A stretch of 64,000 nucleotides of DNA from Paraphoma chrysanthemicola (lineage: Eukaryota > Ascomycota > Dothideomycetes > Pleosporales > Phaeosphaeriaceae), in contig JAGMWG010000001.1 in the NCBI GenBank assembly GCA_020744225.1, positions 3,410,001 through 3,474,000 on the forward strand, in the 5' to 3' direction. Of the stretch, positions 31,858-42,499 are shown in pieces. Numbering within the stretch: position 1 is the stretch's first letter; every line of letters starts with the position of its first letter. The translations under genes were made by a program, and so were the position numbers. The notes beneath the pieces are model-generated. The model made no database searches, was not told where the DNA came from, and saw nothing but the letters and a program-made list of their open reading frames with translations.

Positions 31858-33876
31858 ATGGATTACTCCACGCCTAACGAGCCGAGCTCGCCGCTCAGTC
31901 CCGTGCCTTCCTTCGACGGCTCAGACTCCGAGCTCTCCATGCTCTCGCGCAGCCCTTCTCCTCCAGAAGCTGACTGCACCTTCGCTAAGCGGACCTCGTA
32001 CATCTCCCCCTCGTCTTCTCGACGATCATCCACCAAGACGTCCCCGGCGCCTGAAGACATGCCTTCACCACCATCTAGCAACGACGACGACGCGCGCCCA
32101 CGCAAGAGGAGAAAGCTGACAGATCCCAAAGAGCGCACGACTGCGCGTCTTGATCTGTCAAGCGCAGAAATCTGCGAGGTCGAACAGCCGCAGTTGCAGC
32201 GCTTGTTGAATGTGCTGCACAAGAAGCGAAAGATTGTTGTCATTGCTGGTGCTGGCATTTCTGTCTCGGCTGGCATACCCGACTTTCGCTCCGCGACGGG
32301 CCTCTTCAACTCTCTCAAAAAGGAGCACAAGCTCAAGTCCTCTGGCAAGGACCTTTTCGACGCGTCCGTCTACCAAGACAACGATTCTACTTCGACGTTC
32401 CATGATATGGTACGCACCCTCTCGCAGCACACCAAATCTGCACAACCTACTGCCTTTCACCATCTTCTCGCAACACTAGCACAAGAAGGGCGCCTTATGC
32501 GACTATACACGCAGAATGTGGACGGCATCGATACATCGCTTCCTCCCTTAAGCACCCAAATTCCCTTTCCCAAGAAGGGACCCTGGCCGAAAACAGTCCA
32601 GGTGCATGGCGGCCTCGACTACATGGTGTGCTCAAAATGCCACGATCTGTCTCCGTTCGATGCTGAGATGTTCAATGGACCCACACCGCCACCATGTCCA
32701 AGCTGTGTTGAGACCGACAATGTCCGCCAGGTAGCCGACAAGCGTAGCCACGGCATCGGCCGACTTCGCCCGCGGATGGTTCTCTACAACGAGCACAATC
32801 CCGACGATGAAGCTATTGGATCCTGTGCTGCTGCCGATATGCGTCTGCGACCTGACGCTGTGATCGTCGCTGGAACAACCCTCAAAGTCCCCGGTGTACG
32901 ACGGATAGCTCGCGAGATGTGCAAGATTGTGCGGGATCGCAAGGATGGTGTTGCAGTGTGGATCAACAACGACCCCGAACCATTAGGCAAGGAATTAGAA
33001 GATGCGTGGGACCTAGTAGTCAAAGGACCATGCGACGAGGTCGCTCGTCACGCCAATATGAGAAGATGGGATGATCCAATGGACTACAAGGAGATCACGG
33101 ATGCAGATCTAAGCAAGGTCAAGGAAAAACAGAGGGCAGAGGTGGTTATTGGCACCCCAAAGAGGCCTGGTGTTCTTCGCAATGCTGGCCAGCTGACGCC
33201 CGCTCAAAGCCCTCGCATTGGTCCTCTGACAATGGTCAAGCAAGAGCAGACTACTCCTTCGAAGAGAGGGACCAAGCGGAAATCGGACGCTCAGATGGAT
33301 CTCTTTGGCAAGATGGCAGCCAAAGCGCCAGCCAAGAAAGCGCAGATGCAGCCGAAGAAAGCAACGGCTGGCAAGGGCAGGGGCAAGAAGGAAGCCAAGA
33401 AAGACATGCCTGGCATCAATGCTGTCTTCAAGGCAACGAAGAGCACCACAAAGCCTGCAGGAAAGGGCTCGGTCAAAGTCATGGAAGGTGCTCGATCACT
33501 CACCAAATCGGAACATAAGGCACCGTATCGGCCGGTGCCCAAAGAGAACATCGGCAACGAGATTCATGTTGAGAAGAGGCAGTCGCCCATAACACCAAAA
33601 AAGGGAGCGCGGGTGACCAAGATCAAGCCCGAATACGTCATGCTCCCTCTATCTGATGCCAATCGTCGCAACAATGCTTCGCCGAAGCGCCCTGAGATGG
33701 AGAGTTTCACGCCGACCAAGCCCCGCACGCCTAGTGAGCAGCTTCGCGAAGAGATTGAATTTGCCTTTGCAACTTCGCCCACGAGTGACTCTCGTCCCTC
33801 AACAGCCAGCTCTCAGAGACACGAAATTGAGAGGCCAATCTCAATTCCGAACAACATGAGTAATCTTCTATGTTAG
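31858..33876 (+). CDS. Sir2-family NAD-dependent deacetylase (Hst3/Hst4-like)
   Basis: Single exon, 672 residues from the ATG at 31858 (context CACCATGG); the in-frame ATG at 31747 would add 37 residues. A Ser/Pro-rich N-terminus leads to the sirtuin domain: KIVVIAGAGISVSAGIPDFR (near residue 125-144), LYTQNVDGID, the catalytic His in VQVHGGLDY (about 250), and the zinc ligands CSKC and CPSC. GRLRPRMVLYNEHNPDDEAI is typical of the class I Hst3/Hst4 branch, nuclear enzymes that deacetylate histone H3 K56 and guard genome stability. The last 270 residues are basic, Lys/Pro-rich and disordered, with repeated KxP and S/TP motifs that could be phosphorylated. The H3K56 role is inferred from family, not shown. 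Confidence 0.9.
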   Translation: MDYSTPNEPSSPLSPVPSFDGSDSELSMLSRSPSPPEADCTFAKRTSYISPSSSRRSSTKTSPAPEDMPSPPSSNDDDARPRKRRKLTDPKERTTARLDLSSAEICEVEQPQLQRLLNVLHKKRKIVVIAGAGISVSAGIPDFRSATGLFNSLKKEHKLKSSGKDLFDASVYQDNDSTSTFHDMVRTLSQHTKSAQPTAFHHLLATLAQEGRLMRLYTQNVDGIDTSLPPLSTQIPFPKKGPWPKTVQVHGGLDYMVCSKCHDLSPFDAEMFNGPTPPPCPSCVETDNVRQVADKRSHGIGRLRPRMVLYNEHNPDDEAIGSCAAADMRLRPDAVIVAGTTLKVPGVRRIAREMCKIVRDRKDGVAVWINNDPEPLGKELEDAWDLVVKGPCDEVARHANMRRWDDPMDYKEITDADLSKVKEKQRAEVVIGTPKRPGVLRNAGQLTPAQSPRIGPLTMVKQEQTTPSKRGTKRKSDAQMDLFGKMAAKAPAKKAQMQPKKATAGKGRGKKEAKKDMPGINAVFKATKSTTKPAGKGSVKVMEGARSLTKSEHKAPYRPVPKENIGNEIHVEKRQSPITPKKGARVTKIKPEYVMLPLSDANRRNNASPKRPEMESFTPTKPRTPSEQLREEIEFAFATSPTSDSRPSTASSQRHEIERPISIPNNMSNLLC

Positions 33877-34619
33877 ACTTTACGCATCGCACGGCGTTGG
33901 TGGCAGCAGTTGTGGTACAACTGCTTGCGAGGCGTTTCAAATTTCTTGAAGAAGGCGTTCGAATTGTACGAATAGAGCTCCATTCTCGGACTTGCATCCT
34001 TACCATTTCGGCTGCATGATACCCACGGGGATCCTTGGTCCCGACTGGTCGTTTTTTAGTAGCTCATTCGTAGCTGATATGTTGGCGATGATGGCTCTGC
34101 TGTTGTTGCCTGTCAATTGACGATACTTTGTTATATTACTCTCACTTGATGCCGTGACGTGGTTTTCCATGTGGATTTTGACACGACCGCACACGACGGA
34201 GCAGATGAAACGATGGATCAAGTTGCTGCTTGTCAAGCAATTCTACCAGAATGCAATGAAAAAAATCAAGTCCGCTGTCGTGCACATGCTTGCGCGTTCA
34301 TGTCGCGTTATCTTACGACTAGTGCAGCCTTGGCAAATGCTTACCACTACTGACAATCATACCTTCCTCCATTGTCGCATACGCTACATTTCATCCTGGT
34401 CAGGCTACGCGTTTTCCTCCTTGTTCTCCCAGACTTTGCGCATGTAAGTTCTCTGGCCTCGTTGTGCTGAAGTCTATGATCGTCTTGAAACCAAAGGCTT
34501 GCACGTCAGGAGAAGCCCCATTGCGCACCGCACACCGCCCATGACTAGGCAAATAGCGAATCCTGTTCATTGAACTATCATTGATCGGCTCGCTCTATAT
34601 GAGCTTTAGTCATACACTC
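33877..34619. other. Intergenic between sirtuin and PLC-X gene
   Basis: 743 bp holding the sirtuin 3' UTR and the promoter of the next plus-strand gene. Only small frames with no family resemblance (for example 34154-34447). Confidence 0.5.
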
Positions 34620-36173
34620 ATGTCGACGCCAATCACGATCCGGAACTTGACACCAACCTCAATTTCCATCAAGCGTATCGAGCATTTTGAGGATCCGGAT
34701 GCACTCCAATCCAAAGCTGGAGGGTATTTGTTTAGCTCAAGACGGACCACGCCCGCAATTCCATCACAGTCAAAACTTGGTCAGCATGCTGAAAGTTTCA
34801 CCCATCAAGACATTGATATCGGTCTGGCGCCATTCCAGGCGTTCACAATAGGCCAGCCGATGCAAGAGCAGAGTCACGGCATGGCCCCTTCAACAAGCAA
34901 AACGCTACGGCTCACCATAGAGAATGCAGAAGGTCTCCGCCATCGTATCGACGCACAGCCCTCGCACACACAAAAATCATCTCGATCATCTCTACCACTA
35001 TCCGCGAGCTCGTCATCATCGTACACAGCGTTGTTTCATCCCTCGAAACCAACTGCTCACTTGACTATTCATACTCACCATGCCCTCAACTACACGAACT
35101 GGATGTTCGCTCTCCCGGACACACTCCCTCTATCTGCCATTAGCATTCCTGGTACACACAACTCGCACACCCACTACCGTGCCCTCCCTTCAGTACGGTG
35201 TCAAGTCGCCGACGTCGCCACCCAACTCGCCAACGGAATCCGTTTCCTCGACATCCGCGTGCAACCCGTTCACGCCACGGACGCCACCAAGAAAGACCTC
35301 TACCTCGTCCACGGAGCCTTCCCCGTCAGTCTCATGGGCCCAAAATACCTCGTCCCCATTCTTCAAACTTGCTACACTTTCCTTGCCGCCAACCCTAGCG
35401 AAACAATCCTCATCAGCCTCAAGCGCGAAGGCATCGGCAGCGCCACAGACCAGCACCTCGCAACAATCCTTCAGAAGCATTACATCGCGCCCAACTCATC
35501 ATGTTGGTATACTGATACCGCGATCCCATATCTCGGCGCTGCTCGCGGGAAGTTAGTCCTCGTACGCCGGTACAACCAACCCTCAACTTCCACGCCCATC
35601 GGCCTCGACGCAACTCCATGGCCCCACAACGCCACTCACGCCCTCTTCCCGTCCAACACTCCTCATCCTTTATTCTGTCTGCAAGATTTCTGCGAAATTC
35701 TCGTCCCGGCAGATATCCCGACCAAACTGCAGGTCAGCAACGAGCACCTGGTCCGCGCGGCGGCGGCACAGCACCACATCCCTGGTGTTACGACGGATGC
35801 GAAGAATCCGGTCCCTCCGGGCCCGTTGTACCTGAATTTCTTGTCAGGCAGCAATTTCTGGAATAAAGGGTGTTGGCCGGAAGTCATTGCGCGCAAGGTG
35901 AATAGGGGCATGGAGGAGTGGTTGTGTGTTGGGCATCATGTGTGTGAGGAGGGAGCGTCGACGAGGGAGCCTGGGAAGTTGGAAGCGGGGTCTGAGGATG
36001 GGGTAGATGAGAATGGGAGTGGACATAGAGTGAGGAGCAAGAAGGAGGGAGATGGAGGGACAGGGATAGTAGTCATGGATTGTGTGGGGGAGGGCGGGGA
36101 TTGGGATTTGGTTCGGTTGGTGATTGGGATGAACATGGGTGTTTTGGAAAAGTGTCGTGGTGGGAAAGTGTAG
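34620..36173 (+). CDS. PI-PLC X-domain (bacterial-type) protein
   Basis: Single exon, 517 residues from the ATG at 34620; two in-frame ATGs at 34581 and 34599 exist, but MSTPITIRNLTPTSISIKRI is the family's usual beginning. The C-terminal two-thirds is an X-domain TIM barrel: SAISIPGTHNSHTHY with the first catalytic His (H180), ANGIRFLDIRVQ, YLVHGAFPV with the second (H231), and KLVLVRRY, PLYLNFLSGSNFW. There is no Y, C2, PH or EF-hand domain, so it is like bacterial PI-PLC and fungal homologues that cleave phosphatidylinositol or GPI-type lipids; its substrate is not known. No signal peptide is evident. The last 80 residues are Gly/Glu-rich. Confidence 0.88.
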   Translation: MSTPITIRNLTPTSISIKRIEHFEDPDALQSKAGGYLFSSRRTTPAIPSQSKLGQHAESFTHQDIDIGLAPFQAFTIGQPMQEQSHGMAPSTSKTLRLTIENAEGLRHRIDAQPSHTQKSSRSSLPLSASSSSSYTALFHPSKPTAHLTIHTHHALNYTNWMFALPDTLPLSAISIPGTHNSHTHYRALPSVRCQVADVATQLANGIRFLDIRVQPVHATDATKKDLYLVHGAFPVSLMGPKYLVPILQTCYTFLAANPSETILISLKREGIGSATDQHLATILQKHYIAPNSSCWYTDTAIPYLGAARGKLVLVRRYNQPSTSTPIGLDATPWPHNATHALFPSNTPHPLFCLQDFCEILVPADIPTKLQVSNEHLVRAAAAQHHIPGVTTDAKNPVPPGPLYLNFLSGSNFWNKGCWPEVIARKVNRGMEEWLCVGHHVCEEGASTREPGKLEAGSEDGVDENGSGHRVRSKKEGDGGTGIVVMDCVGEGGDWDLVRLVIGMNMGVLEKCRGGKV

Positions 36174-36291
36174 GACGGTGTATATATACATTTGAACTTT
36201 GAGTACTTGGAAGCGAACATGTGTATATGTACAAACATAATCATACAACCACGCCCTCGGTCCCATACTCTTGTATCCATGCTGTGAGTCT

Positions 36292-38115
36292 TTACTTCTT
36301 ACTCAAACTCTCTCTAATCTCCTTGACCTCTTGCTTCACCACAGCCCCCAAATCCACCGTCTTCGAATCTACACTTGCGCGTTCCTGCACGCCGACTTCG
36401 TCCACCGCAATCCTCTCCTTCACGCCAGTCGCGCGGAAATATCCTGCCACACCCATCCCGACCGCCATGCCGCCAAAATGACTCGCATGATCAACCGTCG
36501 TCCTCTTCCTCTTCAACGCCGTGCTAATTTCAAACACGACAAACGCAGCAAACAACATCTTTGGCCAGAACGCGACCTCCTGATCTTTAATGAAAGGGAT
36601 CTTCAATTTCTCCTGATCCGTCAAGAGGCAGTATAAGGCTGAGATGCCCCAGATAGCTGCACTCGCGCCGACGGAATGAGCTGCGATGTTCCCTCTTCCA
36701 AGATTGGACCAGTATAAACTCGCCAGAGTACCGACTGCGCCTGCGGAGATATATGTACCCATGAATACACCCCTGCCGACGAGGTCGTGACACGCGGGCC
36801 CAACGAGACACAACATCATCATGTTGGCGAGTAAATGCTCGTACTGCACGTGGCTGAAGACGTTGAGCACGGATTGTACAGCGCGCGGGTATCCGGGGAC
36901 GTGCATGAAGTAGCGCGTGAGAAAGGGCCAGAGCGGCATGATGCGCCATGCGAGTGCAATGGTGATATTCGCGGCGATCAGAGCGGCGATGGTGGCGGTG
37001 GTGGGGGAGAGGTCGGGGAAAATGCGGTACGAGGGAGACGGAGGGAGGTAGTAATGTGCGAAGCCGTAGGAGAGGAGGACGGTGACGAGGACGAAGGCGG
37101 ACATGGGGTAGAGTCGTTGCGTCTGCGTGTGTTAGTATGAGGAAGGTGGGAAACGATTAGGGGCTGAACGTACGAGTGTTGTTTTCGACAGCATCTCTTC
37201 GACATCATTGAAGCCGGTGTTAGATTCACGCTGGTACTTTTCTGCTTCTTCCTTGCGGCGACTGACTTGTTCGCGTCCAAAGACATCGACGTAGGTTGTT
37301 TGGCCGGGCTTCATGAGTTGTGTACCGGTTGGTGTACGCACCCACTCGCCGCTTGCGAGCTTTTCTTCCATCTCATGTTCTTTCTGCTCCTTTTCTTCGG
37401 CTTTGCGGGTGATTTCCTCAAGTCGGGCCTTGCGCTTCTCTTCGATGTTGCGCTCGAACTGCGATTTGCCAACGTGAAGGATGCCAATCTTCTGATTATC
37501 GAGTTCCTGCTGCTGTTGTTCTTTTTCTTCCTTCTCCATTTGTTCTCGGTATGCACGCGCGGGGTCCTTATACTTCGACTCGGTCTCTGGGTCTGCGAGC
37601 CACAGCTCGTACTGTATGCGGTTTGCTTCCTTCTCTGCCCAGTCCTCCGCTGCCCGCGCTTCGTCTATGGGGTATGTTTCTCGCAACCATTCCAGACCTT
37701 TCATGGCTGTCTCGCGACTCACGTGTGCATACTGTTTTCCCAGATTGTCGACACCATAATCCGCGAGGGACCCTGCCGTGCGCCGGTGGTGGAGTATTCG
37801 AAGAACATTGTTACCGTCTGCGGCCGACATCTTTGGTCCAAAGATACGCCTTATAGTACCTTCTTCAACGCGGCCATTCGGCAATGGCCCTATCCGTACG
37901 GTTCGCTTTGGAACATGTGGGATTGTGGGGTTCGGTGGTGTGTCTATGACTTTGGCGAAGCGCCGGCATGATGATGCAAATGAGCGGCATTGCGGTCGTG
38001 AGTGCTGATACTTCTGAACCAGGCAGAGTATTGGTGATCTCGAACCGTGTTCAAGGCGTGGTTGTGCGGTGCAGAGTCGTCGCGCGAGTGCGGCGCAAGA
38101 TGGGCGGAGGGACAT
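36292..38115 (-). CDS. PCP1: Mitochondrial rhomboid protease (PCP1/PARL type)
   Basis: Two exons, 38115-37174 and 37122-36292, 590 residues; the 51-nt intron (GTACGT, CTAAC branch site, CGCAG) joins two frames that look like separate genes. Exon 1 starts with an Arg-rich presequence (MSLRPSCAALARRLCTAQPR) and ends in a long Glu/Lys coiled coil (residues about 195-265). Exon 2 is the six-helix rhomboid domain with the catalytic Ser in AAHSVGASAAIWGISAL (S468) and the His in DHASHFGGM (H529). Family members in the inner membrane process cytochrome c peroxidase, the dynamin Mgm1/OPA1 and PINK1. Orthology to yeast Pcp1 is inferred from the presequence and domain order. Confidence 0.92.
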
Positions 38116-38878
38116 TGGATGACGTTTGGCGTGACAGCCGCGGCACGTGCTCAGAACCTTCGTATCGTTATTGAGCGACGGTCATTTCGGAATGTACTTC
38201 TGGAGCAACAGCGGGTGGCTCGGGGAAGCAATTGCTATTCGTCCAGACTCGATGATGCTCATTCTCCAAAATGTTCGGCGGTCGGAGATGCTCAAAGCTC
38301 GGACCACCAAACTTCGACTTCACTCAATATCGCGTAGGCTCTAGGCTGTATTGACGACAACGAGATCCCTTGATGCCGTTGAAACCCATGGTCAAGTTGA
38401 AGATCACAATTAATCCGTGAGCCTGCTCAAGACGCTTCACGGAGCATGGAGAACTATCAAGCAGCAGCACAACGGCATCACAAGCAGGAGGTACCTAGAC
38501 GTTAATCACGACGCTAAAGCACAAGAATATCGCCGGTAATGAGCTCTGGAGTATTAGTATAAGGCTCAGTTCTTGAGTCCAAAAGGATCGGCTCAGTACC
38601 GTCTCTTTTGACGGATGGTCTGTATGCAGATTGGCAGAGAGAGTAAAAGGTTACCAACGCATTGAGGGAGAGGCAGGGTAAGGGATGGCAGGGTTTTGGC
38701 CGGGAACTGGATGCCTAAGATTAATTGATGGAAAGTGTGATAAGGTTTGCATGATGAATGCGAGGCTCATCTGCTGCTGCTGATGTAGAATACGCCTTGG
38801 TTGATGAGCAAAAGGTGTAAGTGTGCCTCAGCGAGTGGACAGCCTTTGCCTTCGAGCAATGGAGAGTGTCATGAAGTT
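38116..38878. other. Intergenic, PCP1 promoter and TRM11 3' region
   Basis: 763 bp. Nothing recognisable; frames are short and mutually overlapping. Confidence 0.5.
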
Positions 38879-40473
38879 TTACTCTGTACTTCGCATCTCT
38901 TCCCCCTTAGCAACCTCTGGCTGTACTCCACCCTCGCCCAACCCAGCACCATTCTCCCTGCCCGCTTCCTCTCCCTTTGGCGACTCCATTTTCATCCTTT
39001 CAAACTCCTTCCTCATATTATTAAACTCCTTGAAACCCTGAAAGTACTTCCTCCTGAACCCGTTCAGATCACTCGCCCTCGTTCCCGTCTCGTACTCTCT
39101 CTTCGCCATCTCTAGCTCCGCACCATCCGGCACTTCTGCCGCCTTCAGCCGCCGATACGTCAACAGCCGTCTTGACCACTTATTGAACGCCTGCACACAC
39201 ACTGACTCGAGTTCCAGATACGGATGCGATGGAATAACAAGCTCAATATCCTCGTCGTTCGCTGTCGGCATCCACATACTCAGTCTTCCATCTTCGACTA
39301 ACGTTGCAACGGCAAACGCAAGGATATCGTCGAGTAGCGCAGTGAATGAATAGGGCCGTTTAGGCGGGATATATCCAGGCGCTTTGTACTGGTCTTCGTG
39401 TGATTGCCGTTCTTGCTCCAGTAACGTCTGTCGCGATCCCAGGACTTTGAGACCCTCACGGATACCGTATGGCGGGTCGCACACTATACCATCCAAATAT
39501 CCACCCGCTAAATCGGTAGGGTCGACGGGGACTCGGAGAGGCGTATTTGTCAAGTCAGAGACGAAGCCGCCGAGGTAGGACGACGCGAGTCCATATTGCT
39601 TGAAGTTCCCGACAACGTCCATTTTCCCTGTCTGACCACGTCGTGCGCTTCCGCCTGTTCCGCGGATCGTGCGCCCGTCAATGTCGCTACCGAATACGAC
39701 GGCACCAAAGTGCGCGCATGCGATTGGGAAGCCACCAGTGCCCATGAAAGGGTCGTAGAAGAGCTTGCCTGGGGCAACTTGGGCGATGTTAGCGGTCAGG
39801 AGAGTAAGTTCGGCGTCCATGGAGGTGGTGCTGATGTAATGTCGTTTCTTGAGATCGTAGGTCTTCTTTGCCTCATTGCGGTTTGACTCGGCCACGAGGC
39901 GGCCAAAGTAAAGATATTTTGGAACTGATACGTTGAGGTCGTAGTCTTCGAAGACGCGGAAGGAGACGTCTGGGCTGCGCATCCGTGGGAGGCCCTTAAA
40001 AGAGAGGTAGGAGAAGGAGTCGATGATGTCGCGTTGCTCAGCAGCGGATTTTCCGCCGCGATAGCCTTCGACTGTGAAGCGGAAGGATGACTGCTCGTAC
40101 TGGGCCCATCTTGATGATGAGGTAGTGTGGACTGATTTGTGAAGTTGGTCGTAGGTTGCGCCTTCACCCCATAACTCGTAAATGCCTTGGGTCAGGATGC
40201 TGCGAAATGCGACTGACTTTGCCGCAGAGTCTGAAGGTAGATCTACCACACAGTATGGAGACTACTATTGTTAGTCGAGAGTTCTGGAAGTGTGTTGTAT
40301 AATGCACGTGGTCTGGATGAAGACAGTGACAGATACGGAATTGGGAACAAACTCACATCTTCCTCATACTTGACGAATTCCAGCTCGACGCCAGCAAGAT
40401 CCGCCAACGCCCGCAGCTCGACTTTTCGAAAGCTCTCGTGCGCTTGCGCGAGTCTTACGAGATATACTGGCAT
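38879..40473 (-). CDS. TRM11: tRNA (guanine-10-N2)-methyltransferase catalytic subunit
   Basis: Two exons, 40473-40357 and 40261-38879, 499 residues. Exon 1 gives MPVYLVRLAQAHESFRKVEL, the family's beginning; the 95-nt intron (GTGAGT...TAGTAG) joins YEED to SPYCVVDLPSD in frame. The N-terminus is the THUMP/NTD region; the C-terminal half is a Rossmann methyltransferase with FYDPFMGTGGFPIACAHFG (SAM-binding) and the catalytic motif IVCDPPYGIREG near residue 300. Trm11 with Trm112 makes m2G10 in tRNA. The C-terminal 70 residues are acidic and Gly-rich and look disordered. Confidence 0.95.
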
Positions 40474-41506
40474 TGCAGGCTTTTTGACTTAGCGGTCGGG
40501 TAAAAACAGGAGATGTGGAATGTTAAGATCTGGTTCAGTCTGGTATAGGCATCGTCATAGGCAATTCGACGCCTGTTGTTTGCCCTGTCAACACTTCGTG
40601 AAGTGCAAGAGTCATGCGTGGCAGGAAGGGTGAAAATGGTGGGTTATTTGCACTGAGTCTTGATTGGCTCGCTAAAATGACGAGGGTGCACTTCAACTTC
40701 GACGTTCACTCTCTCCGAGTCCCTCCTCGCCACTTGTAGTCTTCAGTCCTGTACACTTTGACAGCATCGTCTTCGACCCACGTGAGATTTTATACGATGT
40801 TGAGCACCAGGTCTACGGCCTTCTGGAGCTCTGGTACTTTTGTACAGTCGTCGGTCACCTTGAGAAGACGGCCAGTCCAGAAAGTATCAGAGATAACAGA
40901 GGCCGACACGTCTTGAAGAATCCACACGTCACCATCATTCGCTACCTCTAAAAGCAGCCGAAATAAAAGTAAAGCTGACTAACCAAGACCGGTGGCATTC
41001 TAGACCTCATTTGAGGATGGACGCATTCTTAGTATAGTTTTTCATCGACCCAGCCAGCTAGATGAATGCTCTCATATCTACGGCAAAGTAATTCCTGAAT
41101 GTCTGCGATATCTCATGACTTTAACAGATTGAGAGCTGCGAAGTTGTTCAAGCTCATAGATGCTCCTACAAAAGGACTATTCCATGAAGCTGGCTTGTGC
41201 CTGCCTGAGTATCACATTGACTACCACACGATCTGCAAAAAACATCACTTTGTAGGTTAGACAATTTGCTCGGCTCGGAAAGATACGAAATGATTGGACG
41301 ATAAACAATTTCCTATCAACCCACGCCTTCTTGTCATTACTAGCGCACGCCCTCTTGCCTAATCGAGCTACAACTGAATGCGCCTGCGTCATGAATGCCG
41401 AAAGTTATAACACTTCCGATATATCTTCAGCTCACGTTGGGTTCAGCATATATTGGCAACTTACTCATTCGGACCTTGTCTCACTTTTCCCCATTTTCTG
41501 AACGCC
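40474..41506. other. Intergenic, promoters of TRM11 and the HD-domain gene
   Basis: 1.03 kb between divergent starts. No gene is supported; the only frame above 60 codons (41177-41392 minus) resembles nothing. Confidence 0.5.
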
Positions 41507-42379
41507 ATGTCAGCAACCAGAGACGAACAGATCAAGACTTACGGCTGGACAGCCCTCTATTGTGACCCAACGCGATGGGGCGGCACCAAGGACTTTAACA
41601 CTCCACCAAAGCCACAACTATGTGCAGACGTTCCAATCCCACAAACTCCACTTGTGCAAAAGTCAATGGCATACGCCGAGAAAGAGCTCCCTGCACACAC
41701 CTTCAACCACAGCATGCGCGTATTCTACTACGGTACTCGGCGCCCCATGAACCTATCATGCCCTCCCACTCCAAACCCGTAGACTAACACCTCCATCCCA
41801 GGCATCGCCATCGCGCACCAACAATTTCCGACGTGGACCTTCAGCACCGAAACCTGGCTGCTAACCTGCCTCTTCCATGACATTGGAACCATCGACGCAC
41901 ACACGCACGGCACGTTCCTATCCTTCGAATTTTTCGGCGCCATTCTCGCCCTGGACGTGCTGAAAGGATACAATTGCCCCATCGCTCAGGCCGAGAGTGT
42001 TGCGGAGGCGATTATCCGGCACCAGGATCCCGTTGAGACGGGGAGTATACACACGATTGGGTTGTTGATTCAATTGGCTACGCAGTTTGGTAAGTAACTA
42101 GACTTTTAATACTTCAGAAGAAAGAATATGAATTTAGGATGAGGCTTACGGTTAATTGCGGTAGATAATATGGGTTATCGAGCGGGCTATGTTCATGCGG
42201 GCACGATTGAAGATGTGGTCAAACACTACCCACGGAAGAACTGGTCGGGTTGTTTTTCGGGGAAGATTAGAGAAGAGGTTAGTGTGAAGCCGTGGTGTCA
42301 TACGACGGCTTTGGAGAACAAGTTTCCGCATGATGTGGAGCATAATGAGCTCATGGAGCCTTATGATGCTATGGAGTAG
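41507..42379 (+). CDS. Cyanamide hydratase-like HD-domain protein
   Basis: Three exons, 41507-41732, 41802-42089, 42165-42379, 242 residues, close to the roughly 245 of fungal cyanamide hydratase and yeast Ddi2/Ddi3. Introns are 69 nt (GACTAAC branch site, CCCAG) and 75 nt (GTAAGT...GGTAG). Metal-binding HD-superfamily ligands are visible: HTFNHSMRVFYYG (first His), TCLFHDIGTID (His-Asp) and the downstream AIIRHQDPVETG. The enzyme would hydrate cyanamide to urea with a divalent metal, in the cytosol; detoxification is the known role in Myrothecium and yeast. Substrate here is inferred only from family. Confidence 0.9.
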
Positions 42380-42499
42380 GAATTTCGTTTGGAGAGTAAG
42401 AACAATGAAGGGGCTTGCTACCACTGTGAATTTCCCGAATATCGGATAAATTGAGCCTTTGCATGAATATAATATTTTGAACAAGTACTTTAACAACAC

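Noticed and set aside
36292..38115. Two separate genes: a coiled-coil protein and a rhomboid
   Set aside because: A clean 51-nt intron joins them in frame, and PCP1-type proteins have exactly this presequence, coiled coil and rhomboid order.
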